The notes under the pieces are model-generated. The model saw nothing but the letters and a program-made list of their open reading frames with translations. It did no database searches and was not told the DNA's origin. From assembly GCF_039534085.1 (NCBI RefSeq), contig NZ_BAAAUT010000043.1, forward strand, positions 3,552 to 67,551: 64,000 nucleotides of DNA, read 5' to 3'. The first letter of the stretch is position 1, and every line of letters starts with the position of its first letter. This document shows, one piece after another, positions 16,569 through 25,775 of this stretch. Position numbers and translations under genes: made by a program. This DNA comes from Planomonospora_B alba. Lineage in GTDB: Bacteria > Actinomycetota > Actinomycetes > Streptosporangiales > Streptosporangiaceae.

Positions 16569-17621
16569 ATGAGTGCGTTCGCGGGCCTGCTGGACGGGCC
16601 CCGGGCCCGGGGGGCGTTCCTGATCCGCAGCATCCTGGAGCCGCCCTGGTCCCTGCGGATCCAGGACCGGGCGCCGCTCACGCTGGTCGCCGTGGTGCGC
16701 GGCAGCGCGTGGATCGTCCCCGACCGCGGCGCCCCCGGGACCGGCGCGGCCTCCACCACCTCCGGAGCCTCCGCGGCCACCGCCGTACCCGGCACCACCG
16801 CCCCCCGGACCTCCGCGGCCACCGCCGGGACCGGCGCGATACGGCTCGGCGACGGCGACGTGGCCGTGGTGCGCGGCCCCGCCCCCTACACGGTCGCCGA
16901 CGACCCCGCCACCCCGCCGCAGGCCGTCGTGCAGCCGGGCGGATGCGCCACGACCCCGGCGGGCGAGGATCTCTGCGAAGCGCTGGACCTGGGCGTGCGC
17001 ACCTGGGGCCGGAGCCCCGACGGTCCGGCGGTGCTGGTCACCGGCTCCTACCGGTCGCCGGGGGAGATCGACCGGGGCCTGCTCGCGGCGCTGCCCCCGC
17101 TGCTGGTCCTGTCCTCCGGCGATCTGGACTCCCCGCTGGTCCCGCTGCTCCGCGAGGAGATCACCAAGGACGCGCCGGGCCAGGAGGTCGTGCTCGACCG
17201 CCTGCTCGACCTGCTGCTCGTGTCGGTCCTGCGGGCCTGGTTCGCCCGCCCCGGCGCCGAACCCCCCGGCTGGTACCGGGCGCAGCGCGACCCCGTGGTG
17301 GGCCCCGCGCTGCGGCTGCTCCACGACAACCCCGCCCATCCCTGGACGGTGGCCTCACTGGCCGCCCGCTCGGGCGCCTCCCGCGCGGCCCTGGCGCGCC
17401 GCTTCACCGAGCTGGTGGGCGAGCCGCCCATGACCTACCTCACGCACCGGCGCCTGGCCCTGGCCGCCGACCTGCTGCGCGAGCCCGGCAGCACGGTGGA
17501 GGCGGTGGCCGGGAGGGTCGGCTACGCCAGCCCCTTCGCGCTGAGCACCGCATTCAAGCGGGTGTACGGGGCCAGCCCCCGGGCGTACCTTTCGGACCCC
17601 TCCCCCGGCGGCTCCGCCTGA
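16569..17621 (+). CDS. AraC-family transcriptional regulator (cupin_6 + HTH_18)
   Basis: 350 aa. The N-terminal half fits the AraC-binding-like cupin domain (RSILEPPWSLRIQDRAPLTLVAVVRGSAWIV), interrupted by a low-complexity Thr/Ala/Gly insert (residues about 55-85). The C-terminal 100 residues hold two HTH motifs: WTVASLAARSGASRAALARRF and VEAVAGRVGYASPFALSTAF, followed by YGASPRAYL. It probably controls the divergent DUF1772 gene. Cupin_6 regulators often respond to redox or small organic effectors, but the ligand here is unknown. Confidence 0.88.
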   Translation: MSAFAGLLDGPRARGAFLIRSILEPPWSLRIQDRAPLTLVAVVRGSAWIVPDRGAPGTGAASTTSGASAATAVPGTTAPRTSAATAGTGAIRLGDGDVAVVRGPAPYTVADDPATPPQAVVQPGGCATTPAGEDLCEALDLGVRTWGRSPDGPAVLVTGSYRSPGEIDRGLLAALPPLLVLSSGDLDSPLVPLLREEITKDAPGQEVVLDRLLDLLLVSVLRAWFARPGAEPPGWYRAQRDPVVGPALRLLHDNPAHPWTVASLAARSGASRAALARRFTELVGEPPMTYLTHRRLALAADLLREPGSTVEAVAGRVGYASPFALSTAFKRVYGASPRAYLSDPSPGGSA

Positions 17622-17893
17622 GTCCCGGTCCGGCGGTTCGGTCCGCCCGGCCCAGCGCCTTTACGTTGTAGATTCAAAGGTGCCCGCCGGCGCCCGGCGG
17701 AAAGGTGTACGCACGCTGGGAGTTTCCCGCCAAACCTTGCAGAGCCAGCGGCCGACCCCCACAATCCTTGCACAATGCAAGAGAGATGGGGTCGGCCGGT
17801 CATCCGGAACAGGCAGGCCACAAGCCACCCTGGGCCGGCCCGTCCATCTCCCCCGCCTGGCCCCACCGGCCGGACGCCAAGGAGAGGCCCTTC
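17622..17893 (+). promoter_or_regulatory. Structured leader/regulatory region upstream of kamA
   Basis: This non-coding stretch holds a nested inverted repeat. The outer 11-bp arms CGGCCGACCCC (17749-17759) and GGGGTCGGCCG (17788-17798) enclose a perfect inner palindrome CTTGCA-CAA-TGCAAG (17767-17781). A third CTTGCA lies at 17736-17741. TAGATT at 17669-17674 is a possible -10 element. The palindrome could be a repressor operator, for example of the MarR protein encoded downstream; alternatively the structure acts in the RNA. Confidence 0.5.
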
Positions 17894-19210
<1,317 letters not shown>

Positions 19211-19225
19211 CCGCCCGGCGGCGCC

Positions 19226-19280
19226 CGGGGTGCCGGGACCCGGTACGGCGTCGCCCGCCGTACCGGGTCCCGGCACCCCG
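19226..19280 (+). terminator. 25-bp perfect hairpin after kamA
   Basis: Arms 19226-19250 and 19256-19280 are perfect reverse complements with loop TCGCC, starting 15 bp past the kamA stop. No T-tract. Confidence 0.75.
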
Positions 19281-19352
19281 CGCCGGACCACGCCCCCTCT
19301 TCCCCTGGCACGGCGGTCCATGCGCGGGACGGACCGGGTAGGAACGGTGCTT

Positions 19353-19853
19353 GTGACGGAGCAGCAGACGGACCGCCCCGGCGGAGAGGACCTCTCCGCC
19401 GTCACCTCGGCGGTCCTGACGGGTTCGCGGCTGCTGGTCGCCATCGCCGCGCAGTCCCTCGGCGCGGTCGAGGACAGGGTCACGCTGCCGCAGTTCCGCA
19501 TGCTCGTCGTCCTCGCCACGCACGGGGAGACCAAGCTCGTCACGCTGGCCGAGCGGCTCGGCGTCAACCCCTCGACCGCGACGCGGATGGCCGACCGGCT
19601 GGCCGCCGCGCGCCTCGTCGTCCGCGCGGCCAACCCGCACGACCGGCGGGAGAACCTGATCCGGCTCACCCCGGCGGGGCTGCGCATCGTCGACGAGGTC
19701 ACGGCGCGCCGCCGCGAGGAGATCGCGGCGATCGTCGCGCGGATGTCGCCCGGACAGCGCCGCGCCCTGGTCTCGGCGATGGCCGCCTTCAGCCGGGCCG
19801 GCGGCGAGCCGCCCGCGGGCGCCGGCCACCCCCTCGGCTGGCCCGCCCCCTGA
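19353..19853 (+). CDS. MarR-family transcriptional regulator
   Basis: About 166 aa from GTG 19353 (AGGAA 8 nt upstream); GTG 19347 and ATG 19320 are in-frame alternatives. The winged helix is clear: TLPQFRMLVVL, VTLAERLGVNPSTATRMADRLAAA (recognition helix), LVVRAANPHDRRENLIRLTPAG (wing with the conserved DRR). It lies between kamA and the siderophore-interacting protein gene, each with its own upstream signals, so its targets are not obvious; the palindrome in front of kamA is a candidate. Confidence 0.88.
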   Translation: MTEQQTDRPGGEDLSAVTSAVLTGSRLLVAIAAQSLGAVEDRVTLPQFRMLVVLATHGETKLVTLAERLGVNPSTATRMADRLAAARLVVRAANPHDRRENLIRLTPAGLRIVDEVTARRREEIAAIVARMSPGQRRALVSAMAAFSRAGGEPPAGAGHPLGWPAP

Positions 19854-19914
19854 GCGGGCTCCCGGGACGCCGGGCCGCCCCGTGGTGGCGGAGTCCGCAC
19901 GGAGCGTATGCTAG

Positions 19915-19934
19915 AACTTAGGCATACCTAAGTT
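19915..19934 (+). promoter_or_regulatory. IdeR/DmdR-type iron box upstream of the SIP gene
   Basis: AACTTAGG-CATA-CCTAAGTT has perfect 8-bp arms. Its inner part TTAGGCATACCTAA matches 13 of 14 positions of the 3' part of the DtxR/IdeR consensus (TWAGSCTWACCTWA). It lies 19 bp before the ATG of a siderophore-interacting protein gene, a classic iron-regulated target. Confidence 0.65.
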
Positions 19935-19953
19935 GATCTCAGAGGGAGTGCGC

Positions 19954-20811
19954 ATGGCAGAGGGCAGGCCCGTCCGCAGGGCGAGGCGCGGCGAGGTGGT
20001 GCGCACCCGGCGGCTCACCCCGCACATGGTCCGGGTGGTGCTCGGGGGCGAGGGTCTGCGCGGCCTGCCCGTCGGCGAGTTCACCGACCACTACGTGAAG
20101 CTGCTGTTCGCTCCCCCGGGGGTGACCTATCCGCAGCCGTTCGACCTGGAGGCGGTCCGCCGCGACCTGCCCCGCGAGCAGTGGCCCACCACGCGGACCT
20201 ACACGGTCCGCGCCTGGGACCCGGAGGCGTGCGAGCTCACGCTGGACTTCGTCCACCACGGCGACAGCGGCCTGGCCGGGCCGTGGGCGGCCCGGGTCCG
20301 GCCCGGCGAGGAGATCTGGTTCCTCGGTCCCGGCGGGGGCTACGCGCCCTCCGCCGAGGCCGCCTGGCACCTGCTGGCGGGCGACGAGAGCGCGCTGCCC
20401 GCCATCGCCGCGTCCCTGGAGCGCCTGCCCGCCGCCGCCCCCGCCCACGTGTTCGTGGAGGTCTCCGGGCCGCAGGAGGAGCAGCCGCTGGACTCCCCCG
20501 GCGACGTGAGGCTCACCTGGCTGCACCGGGGCGACGCGCCGATCGGCGAGCGCCTGGTCGCCGCCGTCCGCGCGCTGGACTTCCCCGCGGGCGACGTGCA
20601 CGCCTTCGTGCACGGCGAGGCGGGCTTCGTCCGGGAGCTCCGCCGCCACCTGCGGACCGAGCGCGGGATCCCGCTCTCGGCGCTGTCCATCTCGGGCTAC
20701 TGGCGCATCGGCCGCGACGAGGACGGCTGGCAGTCGTCCAAGCGCGAGTGGAACCGGCAGGTCGAGGAGGAGGAGGCCGCCGCGCTCGCCGCCCGGCCGG
20801 CCGCGTCCTGA
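19954..20811 (+). CDS. Siderophore-interacting protein (FAD-dependent ferric-siderophore reductase)
   Basis: 285 aa from ATG 19954, with an AGAGGGAG site upstream. The N-terminal FAD-binding barrel has the family motif TRTYTVRAWD (RxYTxR), and a GLAGPWA segment binds the flavin phosphate. The C-terminal SIP/NADPH domain includes WHLLAGDESALPAIAASLERLP, FVHGEAGFVRELRRHL and the terminal SGYWRIGRDEDGW. The family (ViuB/SIP) reduces Fe(III)-siderophores in the cytoplasm to free the iron. The iron box directly upstream implies repression when iron is sufficient. Confidence 0.92.
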   Translation: MAEGRPVRRARRGEVVRTRRLTPHMVRVVLGGEGLRGLPVGEFTDHYVKLLFAPPGVTYPQPFDLEAVRRDLPREQWPTTRTYTVRAWDPEACELTLDFVHHGDSGLAGPWAARVRPGEEIWFLGPGGGYAPSAEAAWHLLAGDESALPAIAASLERLPAAAPAHVFVEVSGPQEEQPLDSPGDVRLTWLHRGDAPIGERLVAAVRALDFPAGDVHAFVHGEAGFVRELRRHLRTERGIPLSALSISGYWRIGRDEDGWQSSKREWNRQVEEEEAAALAARPAAS

Positions 20812-20964
20812 CCGCCGGCCCGGCCCGCTGTCCCGGCCCTGCGGCCCGGCGGGCGTCCCGGCCCGGCGGGCGCGGGACCGGGCGGGCGGTCCCGGGGAAG
20901 CGGCGTCCCGGCGCGGGACCGGGCGGACCCGGGGAACCCCGGAGAAAGGGTGGAGCCCGCGCCC

Positions 20965-21810
20965 TCAGAGACGGCAGGCGTAGATGGCGGTGACCAGGAT
21001 GGCCTTCGCGCCGAGCTCCCAGAGCTGGTCCATCACCTGCTGGTGCCCCGTGCGGGGCACCATCGCCCGCACCGCGACCCAGCCCTCCCGGTGCAGCGGG
21101 GAGACCGTGGGGCCCTCCATGCCGGGGGTGAGCGCGATGGCCTCCTCGATCCGCTCGACGCGGATGTCGTAGTCCATCATCACGTAGTCGCGCGCCACCA
21201 GCACGCCCTGCAGGCGCCGCACCAGCTGCCGCAGGGCCGGGCTCTCCACCGCGTCCGTCCGCTGGATCAGCACGGCCTCGGAGCGGGCGATCGGCTCGCC
21301 GAACACCTCCAGCCCGATGTTGCGCAGCGTGGTGCCGGTCTCCACCACGTCGGCGACGGCGTCGGCCACGCCCAGCCGGATGGCGGTCTCGACCGCGCCG
21401 TCCAGCTTGATCACCCGGGCCTCGACGCCCTGCTCGGCGAGGTAGCCCTCCAGCAGGCCGGCGTAGGCCGTGGCGATGCGCTTGCCCTTCAGGTCGGCGA
21501 CGGAGGAGAACACCCCCGGGTCGGCCGCGAAGCGGAAGGTGGAGCGGCCGAAGCCGAGCGGGAGGATCTCCTCGACCCGGGCCCCGGAGTCCTGGAGCAT
21601 GTCGCGGCCGGTGATCCCGGCGTCCAGCGTGCCCTCGCCGACGTAGACGGCGATGTCCTTGGGCCGCAGGAAGAACAGCTCGCAGGAGTTGTCGGGGTCG
21701 ATGACCACGAGCTCCTTGCTGTCCTTGCGGACGCGGTATCCGGCCTCCTTGAGGACGGTCTGGGCACCTTCGGCGAGGGCGCCCTTGTTGGGGACGGCGA
21801 GACGCAGCAT
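20965..21810 (-). CDS. hisG: ATP phosphoribosyltransferase, long form (histidine biosynthesis step 1)
   Basis: 281 aa. Joins ATP and PRPP to make phosphoribosyl-ATP. N-terminal MLRLAVPNKGAL, the PRPP-loop segment VADAVADVVETGTTLRNIG and KGKRIATAY are typical. The C-terminal 75 residues (VMMDYDIRVERIEEAIALTPGMEGPTVSPL) are the regulatory domain of the long, histidine-feedback-inhibited form that needs no HisZ. It lies 62 bp downstream of hisE on the same strand, the usual actinobacterial pair. An AAGGA site precedes the ATG. Confidence 0.96.
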   Translation of the reverse strand: MLRLAVPNKGALAEGAQTVLKEAGYRVRKDSKELVVIDPDNSCELFFLRPKDIAVYVGEGTLDAGITGRDMLQDSGARVEEILPLGFGRSTFRFAADPGVFSSVADLKGKRIATAYAGLLEGYLAEQGVEARVIKLDGAVETAIRLGVADAVADVVETGTTLRNIGLEVFGEPIARSEAVLIQRTDAVESPALRQLVRRLQGVLVARDYVMMDYDIRVERIEEAIALTPGMEGPTVSPLHREGWVAVRAMVPRTGHQQVMDQLWELGAKAILVTAIYACRL

Positions 21811-21872
21811 GGCGGGAGGATTCCTTGTCCGGACGGGAGGTCTTCACGGGCACGGGAGCCGGGCGCACCGGC

Positions 21873-22136
21873 TCACAGATGCTTGTAGACCTCGTCCAGC
21901 CCGATCCCCTTGGCGATCATGAGGACCTGGACGTGGTAGAGGAGCTGGGAGATCTCCTCGGCGGCCCGCTCGTTCGACTCGTGCTCGGCCGCCATCCAGC
22001 TCTCCGCGGCCTCCTCCACGACCTTCTTGCCGATGGCGTGGACCCCGGCGTCCAGCGCGGCCACGGTCCCCGATCCCTCGGGACGGGTGCGCGCCTTGTC
22101 GGACAGCTCGGCGAACAGCTCTTCGAAGGTCTTCAT
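21873..22136 (-). CDS. hisE: Phosphoribosyl-ATP pyrophosphatase
   Basis: 87 aa, the standard size for stand-alone HisE. It removes pyrophosphate from phosphoribosyl-ATP, the second step of histidine synthesis. The metal-binding EExxE-type motif is KKVVEEAAESWMAAEHE, followed by EEISQLLYHVQVLMI. The start is ATG with GAGAGAG upstream. First gene of the hisE-hisG pair; no ribosomal leader peptide rich in His was seen upstream. Confidence 0.95.
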   Translation of the reverse strand: MKTFEELFAELSDKARTRPEGSGTVAALDAGVHAIGKKVVEEAAESWMAAEHESNERAAEEISQLLYHVQVLMIAKGIGLDEVYKHL

Positions 22137-22191
22137 GGTCTCTCTCGGCGTCGTCGGATGTGCGCCCCCAGCCTAACGGCCCCGCCGCCGT

Positions 22192-22230
22192 GGGCGTGCC
22201 CGCGTCCATCTGCCGGACGCGGGCACGCCC
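22192..22230 (-). terminator. 16-bp perfect hairpin ending the mannosidase operon
   Basis: Arms 22192-22207 and 22215-22230, 7-nt loop, 39 bp past the beta-mannosidase stop and before the hisE gene start on the same strand. Confidence 0.7.
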
Positions 22231-22268
22231 CGCCGGTGGCCCGCCGGGCCCCGTCCGCCCGGGTCCGG

Positions 22269-24731
22269 TCACCGGGGGCGCGCCTCGTTGACGCAGCGCA
22301 GGACCGGGGCGGTCAGCAGCCGCCCGGCGTCGAGCTCCCGCCCGGTGGCGACGTGGAAGACCGCGCTCTCCCCCGGCAGCAGCGTCACCAGCAGGTCGTC
22401 GACCGCGGCGTCCGGGTCCAGCCGGTCCGGGAAGAGGGCCAGCTCGCGCACGAGTGTGCGCGCGGTCACCGTCACCCGGTACCCGTCCCCGACCGGCTCG
22501 GCGCGGGCCTCGTAGTCCGCCTCGGGGAAGGCCACCCGCGTGTCCTCGGCGAAGAAGGACAGCGCGCGGACCCCGTCCAGCCGGGCCGCCAGCAGTTCCC
22601 GCGCCGGGTCGCCGGGCACGCCCACCGACTGCGGGATCGGCACCCGCACCACCGAGCGCGGTCCGGCCTCGATCCGGGCGGCCTCCTTCGCCAGCGGCTC
22701 GCCGTCCAGGCCGTGCCGTACCAGCTCCAGCTCGCCCCGCCACGGCTCGGCGGTGTCGTTGACCACCGCCAGCTCGCCGTCCTGCACGGTGAGCAGCCGG
22801 TCGGCGTAGGCCCGGCGCAGGGCGTACCACAGCGGCTTGCGCCGGCCGTCGCCGTCGACCGCGGCCCAGGAGACGACCGGCCAGCAGTCGTTGAGCTGCC
22901 AGACGATCGTGCCCGCGCAGTACGGGGCCAGCGCCCGGAAGCGTTCGACGCCGAAGGCCATGGCGCGGGCCTGGTTGAGCTGGGTCAGGTAGTGCCAGTC
23001 GTCGAAGCCCTCCGGCTGCGGCAGGTGCCCGCCCAGCCCGCGCAGCAGTTTGGCGGCGCCGTCGATCGCCTTCTGGTGGTGGAGCACCAGGGGCGCGTCG
23101 GCGGCCAGCTCGCCGCTGACGGCGCGGCGCAGCGTCGCGTACGCCGGCGGCCCCTGGAAGCCGAACTCGGCCACGAAGCGGGGGGTGTAGGCCGCGTAGC
23201 GGCCGTAGTCCTCGCGGTTCCACACGTCCCAGATGTGGACCGTGCCGCGCGCCGGATCGTTGGGCGGCAGGTCGGGCGCGCCGGAGTACGGGCTACCCGG
23301 CCAGTAGGGGCGGGTCGGGTCCAGCTCGGCGACGACCGCGGGGAGCAGGTCGTAGTAGAAGCCCGCCCCCCAGCTCCGCCCGGCCAGGTCCCGCTGCCAG
23401 CCCCAGTCGGCGTGGCCCTCGATGTTCTCGTTGTTGCCGCACCACAGCACCAGGCTGGGGCGGTGCGCCAGCCGGGCCACGTGCTGGCGGGCCTCGACCT
23501 CCACCTCGGAGCGGATCGGCTCCTCCTCGGGGTAGGCGGCGCACGCGAACGGGAAGTCCTGCCAGACCAGCAGGCCCAGCTCGTCGGCCAGGTCGTAGAA
23601 GTCCTCGCTCTCGTACAGGCCCCCGCCCCAGACCCGCAGCAGGTTGACGCCCGCCCCGGCGGCCTGGCCGAACCGGGCGGCCAGCCGGTCCCGGGTGATC
23701 CGGGAGGGGAAGCAGTCGTCCGGGATCCAGTTGACGCCGCGGACGAAGACCGGCACGCCGTTGACCTTCACGGTGAAGGCGCCGCCGGTGCGGTCCAGCT
23801 CGACCGTGCGGAACCCGATCCTGCCGCGCCAGCACCGGCCGGCCGGGCCGCCGTCCGCACCGGTCGGGCCCCCGCCCGGTCCGCCGCCGTCCGCACCGCC
23901 GTCGCCCAGCCGTACCAGCAGGTCGTACCGGGGCTGGGCACCGTACCCGCGCGGCCACCACAGCTCGGGTTCCGGCACGGCCAGTTCCAGCACCGCCTCC
24001 CGCTCGCCCGGTGCGAGCTCCGCCCGGGCGGTGACGCCGGCGACCTCGGCGGTGAGCGTGAGCGGCTCCTCGGTCTCCCGCTCGACCCGCACGTGCACGG
24101 CCACGCGCCCCGTCGGACCGCCGTCGCCTCCCTCCACGGTCACCAGCGGGCGCACCTCGGCCAGCCGGGCGCCGCTCCAGGACTCCAGCCCGATCGGCCG
24201 CCAGATGCCGGCGGTGACCAGCGTCGGCCCCCAGTCCCAGCCGAAGTTGCAGGCCATCTTCCTGATGAACGGGTACGGCTCGGCGTAGGCTCCCGGCCGC
24301 TCGCCGAGCGCGGCCCGCTGCGCCTCGGCGTAGGCGTAGGCCGAGTCGAAGCGCACGGTCAGCGTGTTGGCGCCCGCGCGGAGCAGGTGCCGTACGGCGA
24401 AGCGGTAGGAGCGGTGCTGGTTGGCGGTGGTGGCGACCCGCACGCCGTTGAGGATGACCGTGGCGACGGTGTCGAGCCCCTCGCAGACCAGGTCGGTCCG
24501 GGCGTGGCCGTCGTCGCTCCAGTCGAAGACGGTCTCGTAGACCCAGTCGGTCCGGCCGATCCAGGACAGGCGGGTCTCGTTGTCGTCCAGGTAGGGGTCG
24601 GGGATGAGCCCGGCGGCGAGCAGGTCGGTGTGCACGCAGCCGGGCACGCTCGCGGGCACGCCCGCGAGCTCGGCGCCGCGCGAGACGGCCGTGAGGGTCC
24701 AGCCGTCGTGCAGCGGACGGTACGAACTCAA
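22269..24731 (-). CDS. Beta-mannosidase, glycoside hydrolase family 2
   Basis: 820 aa from TTG 24731, chosen because AAGGAG lies 6 nt upstream and MSSYRPLHDGWTL starts the family. Domain order: N-terminal galactose-binding-like sandwich (1-190), Ig-like domain, TIM barrel (about 290-610), C-terminal sandwich. The acid/base Glu is E435 in WCGNNENIEGH and the nucleophile E522 in VAEFGFQGPP. No signal peptide, so it is intracellular. It removes terminal beta-1,4-mannose from imported manno-oligosaccharides. It is the last gene of the importer operon, following the second ATPase gene after about 160 bp that contain a tandem repeat. A beta-glucosidase or exo-glucosaminidase activity is less likely given the motifs. 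Confidence 0.9.
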   Translation of the reverse strand: MSSYRPLHDGWTLTAVSRGAELAGVPASVPGCVHTDLLAAGLIPDPYLDDNETRLSWIGRTDWVYETVFDWSDDGHARTDLVCEGLDTVATVILNGVRVATTANQHRSYRFAVRHLLRAGANTLTVRFDSAYAYAEAQRAALGERPGAYAEPYPFIRKMACNFGWDWGPTLVTAGIWRPIGLESWSGARLAEVRPLVTVEGGDGGPTGRVAVHVRVERETEEPLTLTAEVAGVTARAELAPGEREAVLELAVPEPELWWPRGYGAQPRYDLLVRLGDGGADGGGPGGGPTGADGGPAGRCWRGRIGFRTVELDRTGGAFTVKVNGVPVFVRGVNWIPDDCFPSRITRDRLAARFGQAAGAGVNLLRVWGGGLYESEDFYDLADELGLLVWQDFPFACAAYPEEEPIRSEVEVEARQHVARLAHRPSLVLWCGNNENIEGHADWGWQRDLAGRSWGAGFYYDLLPAVVAELDPTRPYWPGSPYSGAPDLPPNDPARGTVHIWDVWNREDYGRYAAYTPRFVAEFGFQGPPAYATLRRAVSGELAADAPLVLHHQKAIDGAAKLLRGLGGHLPQPEGFDDWHYLTQLNQARAMAFGVERFRALAPYCAGTIVWQLNDCWPVVSWAAVDGDGRRKPLWYALRRAYADRLLTVQDGELAVVNDTAEPWRGELELVRHGLDGEPLAKEAARIEAGPRSVVRVPIPQSVGVPGDPARELLAARLDGVRALSFFAEDTRVAFPEADYEARAEPVGDGYRVTVTARTLVRELALFPDRLDPDAAVDDLLVTLLPGESAVFHVATGRELDAGRLLTAPVLRCVNEARPR

Positions 24732-24760
24732 GTGGATCTCCTTAACGGTCGCTCGGGGCT

Positions 24761-24868
24761 CGCAGGACGCGCGGGCCGCGCAGGGTGCTCGGCGCCCGCA
24801 GGGCGCGCGGGCCGCGTACGGCGCCCGGGGCTCGCAGGGCACACAGGCCGCGCGAGGTGCCCGGGCCG
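24761..24868. repeat. Three imperfect tandem copies of a 36-bp unit
   Basis: Units start at 24761, 24797 and 24833 and share the core cgcaggrcgcgcgggccgcg with changes (24833 copy most diverged). They lie in the gap between the ABC ATPase stop (24891) and the mannosidase start (24731), and so within the operon transcript. Confidence 0.8.
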
Positions 24869-24890
24869 CGCGGGGGCGTCGCCCGGAGCG

Positions 24891-25775
24891 TCATCGGGGG
24901 CAGTCCGCGAGGCCGGCGCAGGCCGTGAAGTGGCCGGGCTCCGCCTCGAAGAGCCCGCCGGACGCCCCGCCGGCGTGGTAGCGGCAGTCGGTTGCGGGCC
25001 CGGCGTCCTCCCACGGGGCGTGCAGCCGGGGCACGGCGGCCAGCAGCTGCCGGGTGTAGGGGTGCAGCGGGTCGCCGAAGACCTTCTCCGTCAGGCCCAT
25101 CTCCACCACCGTGCCGTGCCGCAGCACGACGGTGCGCTCGGCCAGGTAGGTGCCGAGCGACAGGTCGTGGGTGACGTACAGCACGCCGAGGCCGCGCTCC
25201 TTGAGCTCGGCCAGCAGGTTGAGGACGTCGATGCGGGTGGAGGCGTCGAGCATGCTGGTGATCTCGTCGGCGACCAGCAGCTTGAGCTCCAGCAGCAGCG
25301 CCCGGGCGATGAGCAGGCGCTGCAGCTGGCCGCCGCTGAGCTGGTGCGGGTACCTGCCGAGGACCTGGCCGGGGTCGAGCCGCACGTCCCGGACCGCCGC
25401 GCGCACCCGCTCGTCCCAGTCGGCCCGGGAGACCTCCGGGTAGTAGGACTCCTTGATCAGCTGGAAGACCCGGTCGGCCTTGAAGACCGGGTTGTAGCAG
25501 CTGAAGGGGTCCTGGAAGACGCCCTGGACGTGCCGGTAGTACTCCTTGCCGGCCCTGACGGGCACGCCGTCGACGGTGATCGATCCGCCGGTGACCGGGG
25601 TCAGGCCGAGGATCATCCTGCCGATCGTGCTCTTGCCGCTGCCGCTCTCCCCGATGAGGGAGACGACCTCGCCGGAGCGCACGTCGAAGCTCACGCCGTC
25701 CACGGCCGTGAAGGTCTTCCCGCCGAAGGCGCCCACCTTGTAGACCTTCGTGACGTTGTCGAGTTGCAGCATCAT
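24891..25775 (-). CDS. Oligosaccharide/oligopeptide-type ABC importer, ATPase subunit 2 (DppF-like)
   Basis: 294 aa. Walker A GESGSGKSTIGRM, signature LSGGQLQRLLIARALLL, Walker B LLVADEITSMLDA, switch His VTHDLSLG. The C-terminal extension 'LHPYTRQLLAAVPRL' and the Cys-bearing end (DCRYH, FTACAGLADC) match the oligopeptide-type family, where the Cys may hold an Fe-S cluster. ATG at 25775 overlaps the preceding stop as ATGA. It pairs with the upstream ATPase to power the importer. Confidence 0.92.
   Translation of the reverse strand: MMLQLDNVTKVYKVGAFGGKTFTAVDGVSFDVRSGEVVSLIGESGSGKSTIGRMILGLTPVTGGSITVDGVPVRAGKEYYRHVQGVFQDPFSCYNPVFKADRVFQLIKESYYPEVSRADWDERVRAAVRDVRLDPGQVLGRYPHQLSGGQLQRLLIARALLLELKLLVADEITSMLDASTRIDVLNLLAELKERGLGVLYVTHDLSLGTYLAERTVVLRHGTVVEMGLTEKVFGDPLHPYTRQLLAAVPRLHAPWEDAGPATDCRYHAGGASGGLFEAEPGHFTACAGLADCPR

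Noticed and set aside
17705..17893. 63-residue N-terminal extension of KamA
   Set aside because: It would encode the inverted-repeat leader; a GTG with AAGGAG at 17894 fits the family.
24732..24890. N-terminal extension of the mannosidase (frame open to 24842)
   Set aside because: The extension is translated tandem repeat with no similarity, whereas a TTG with an AAGGAG site lies at the family start.
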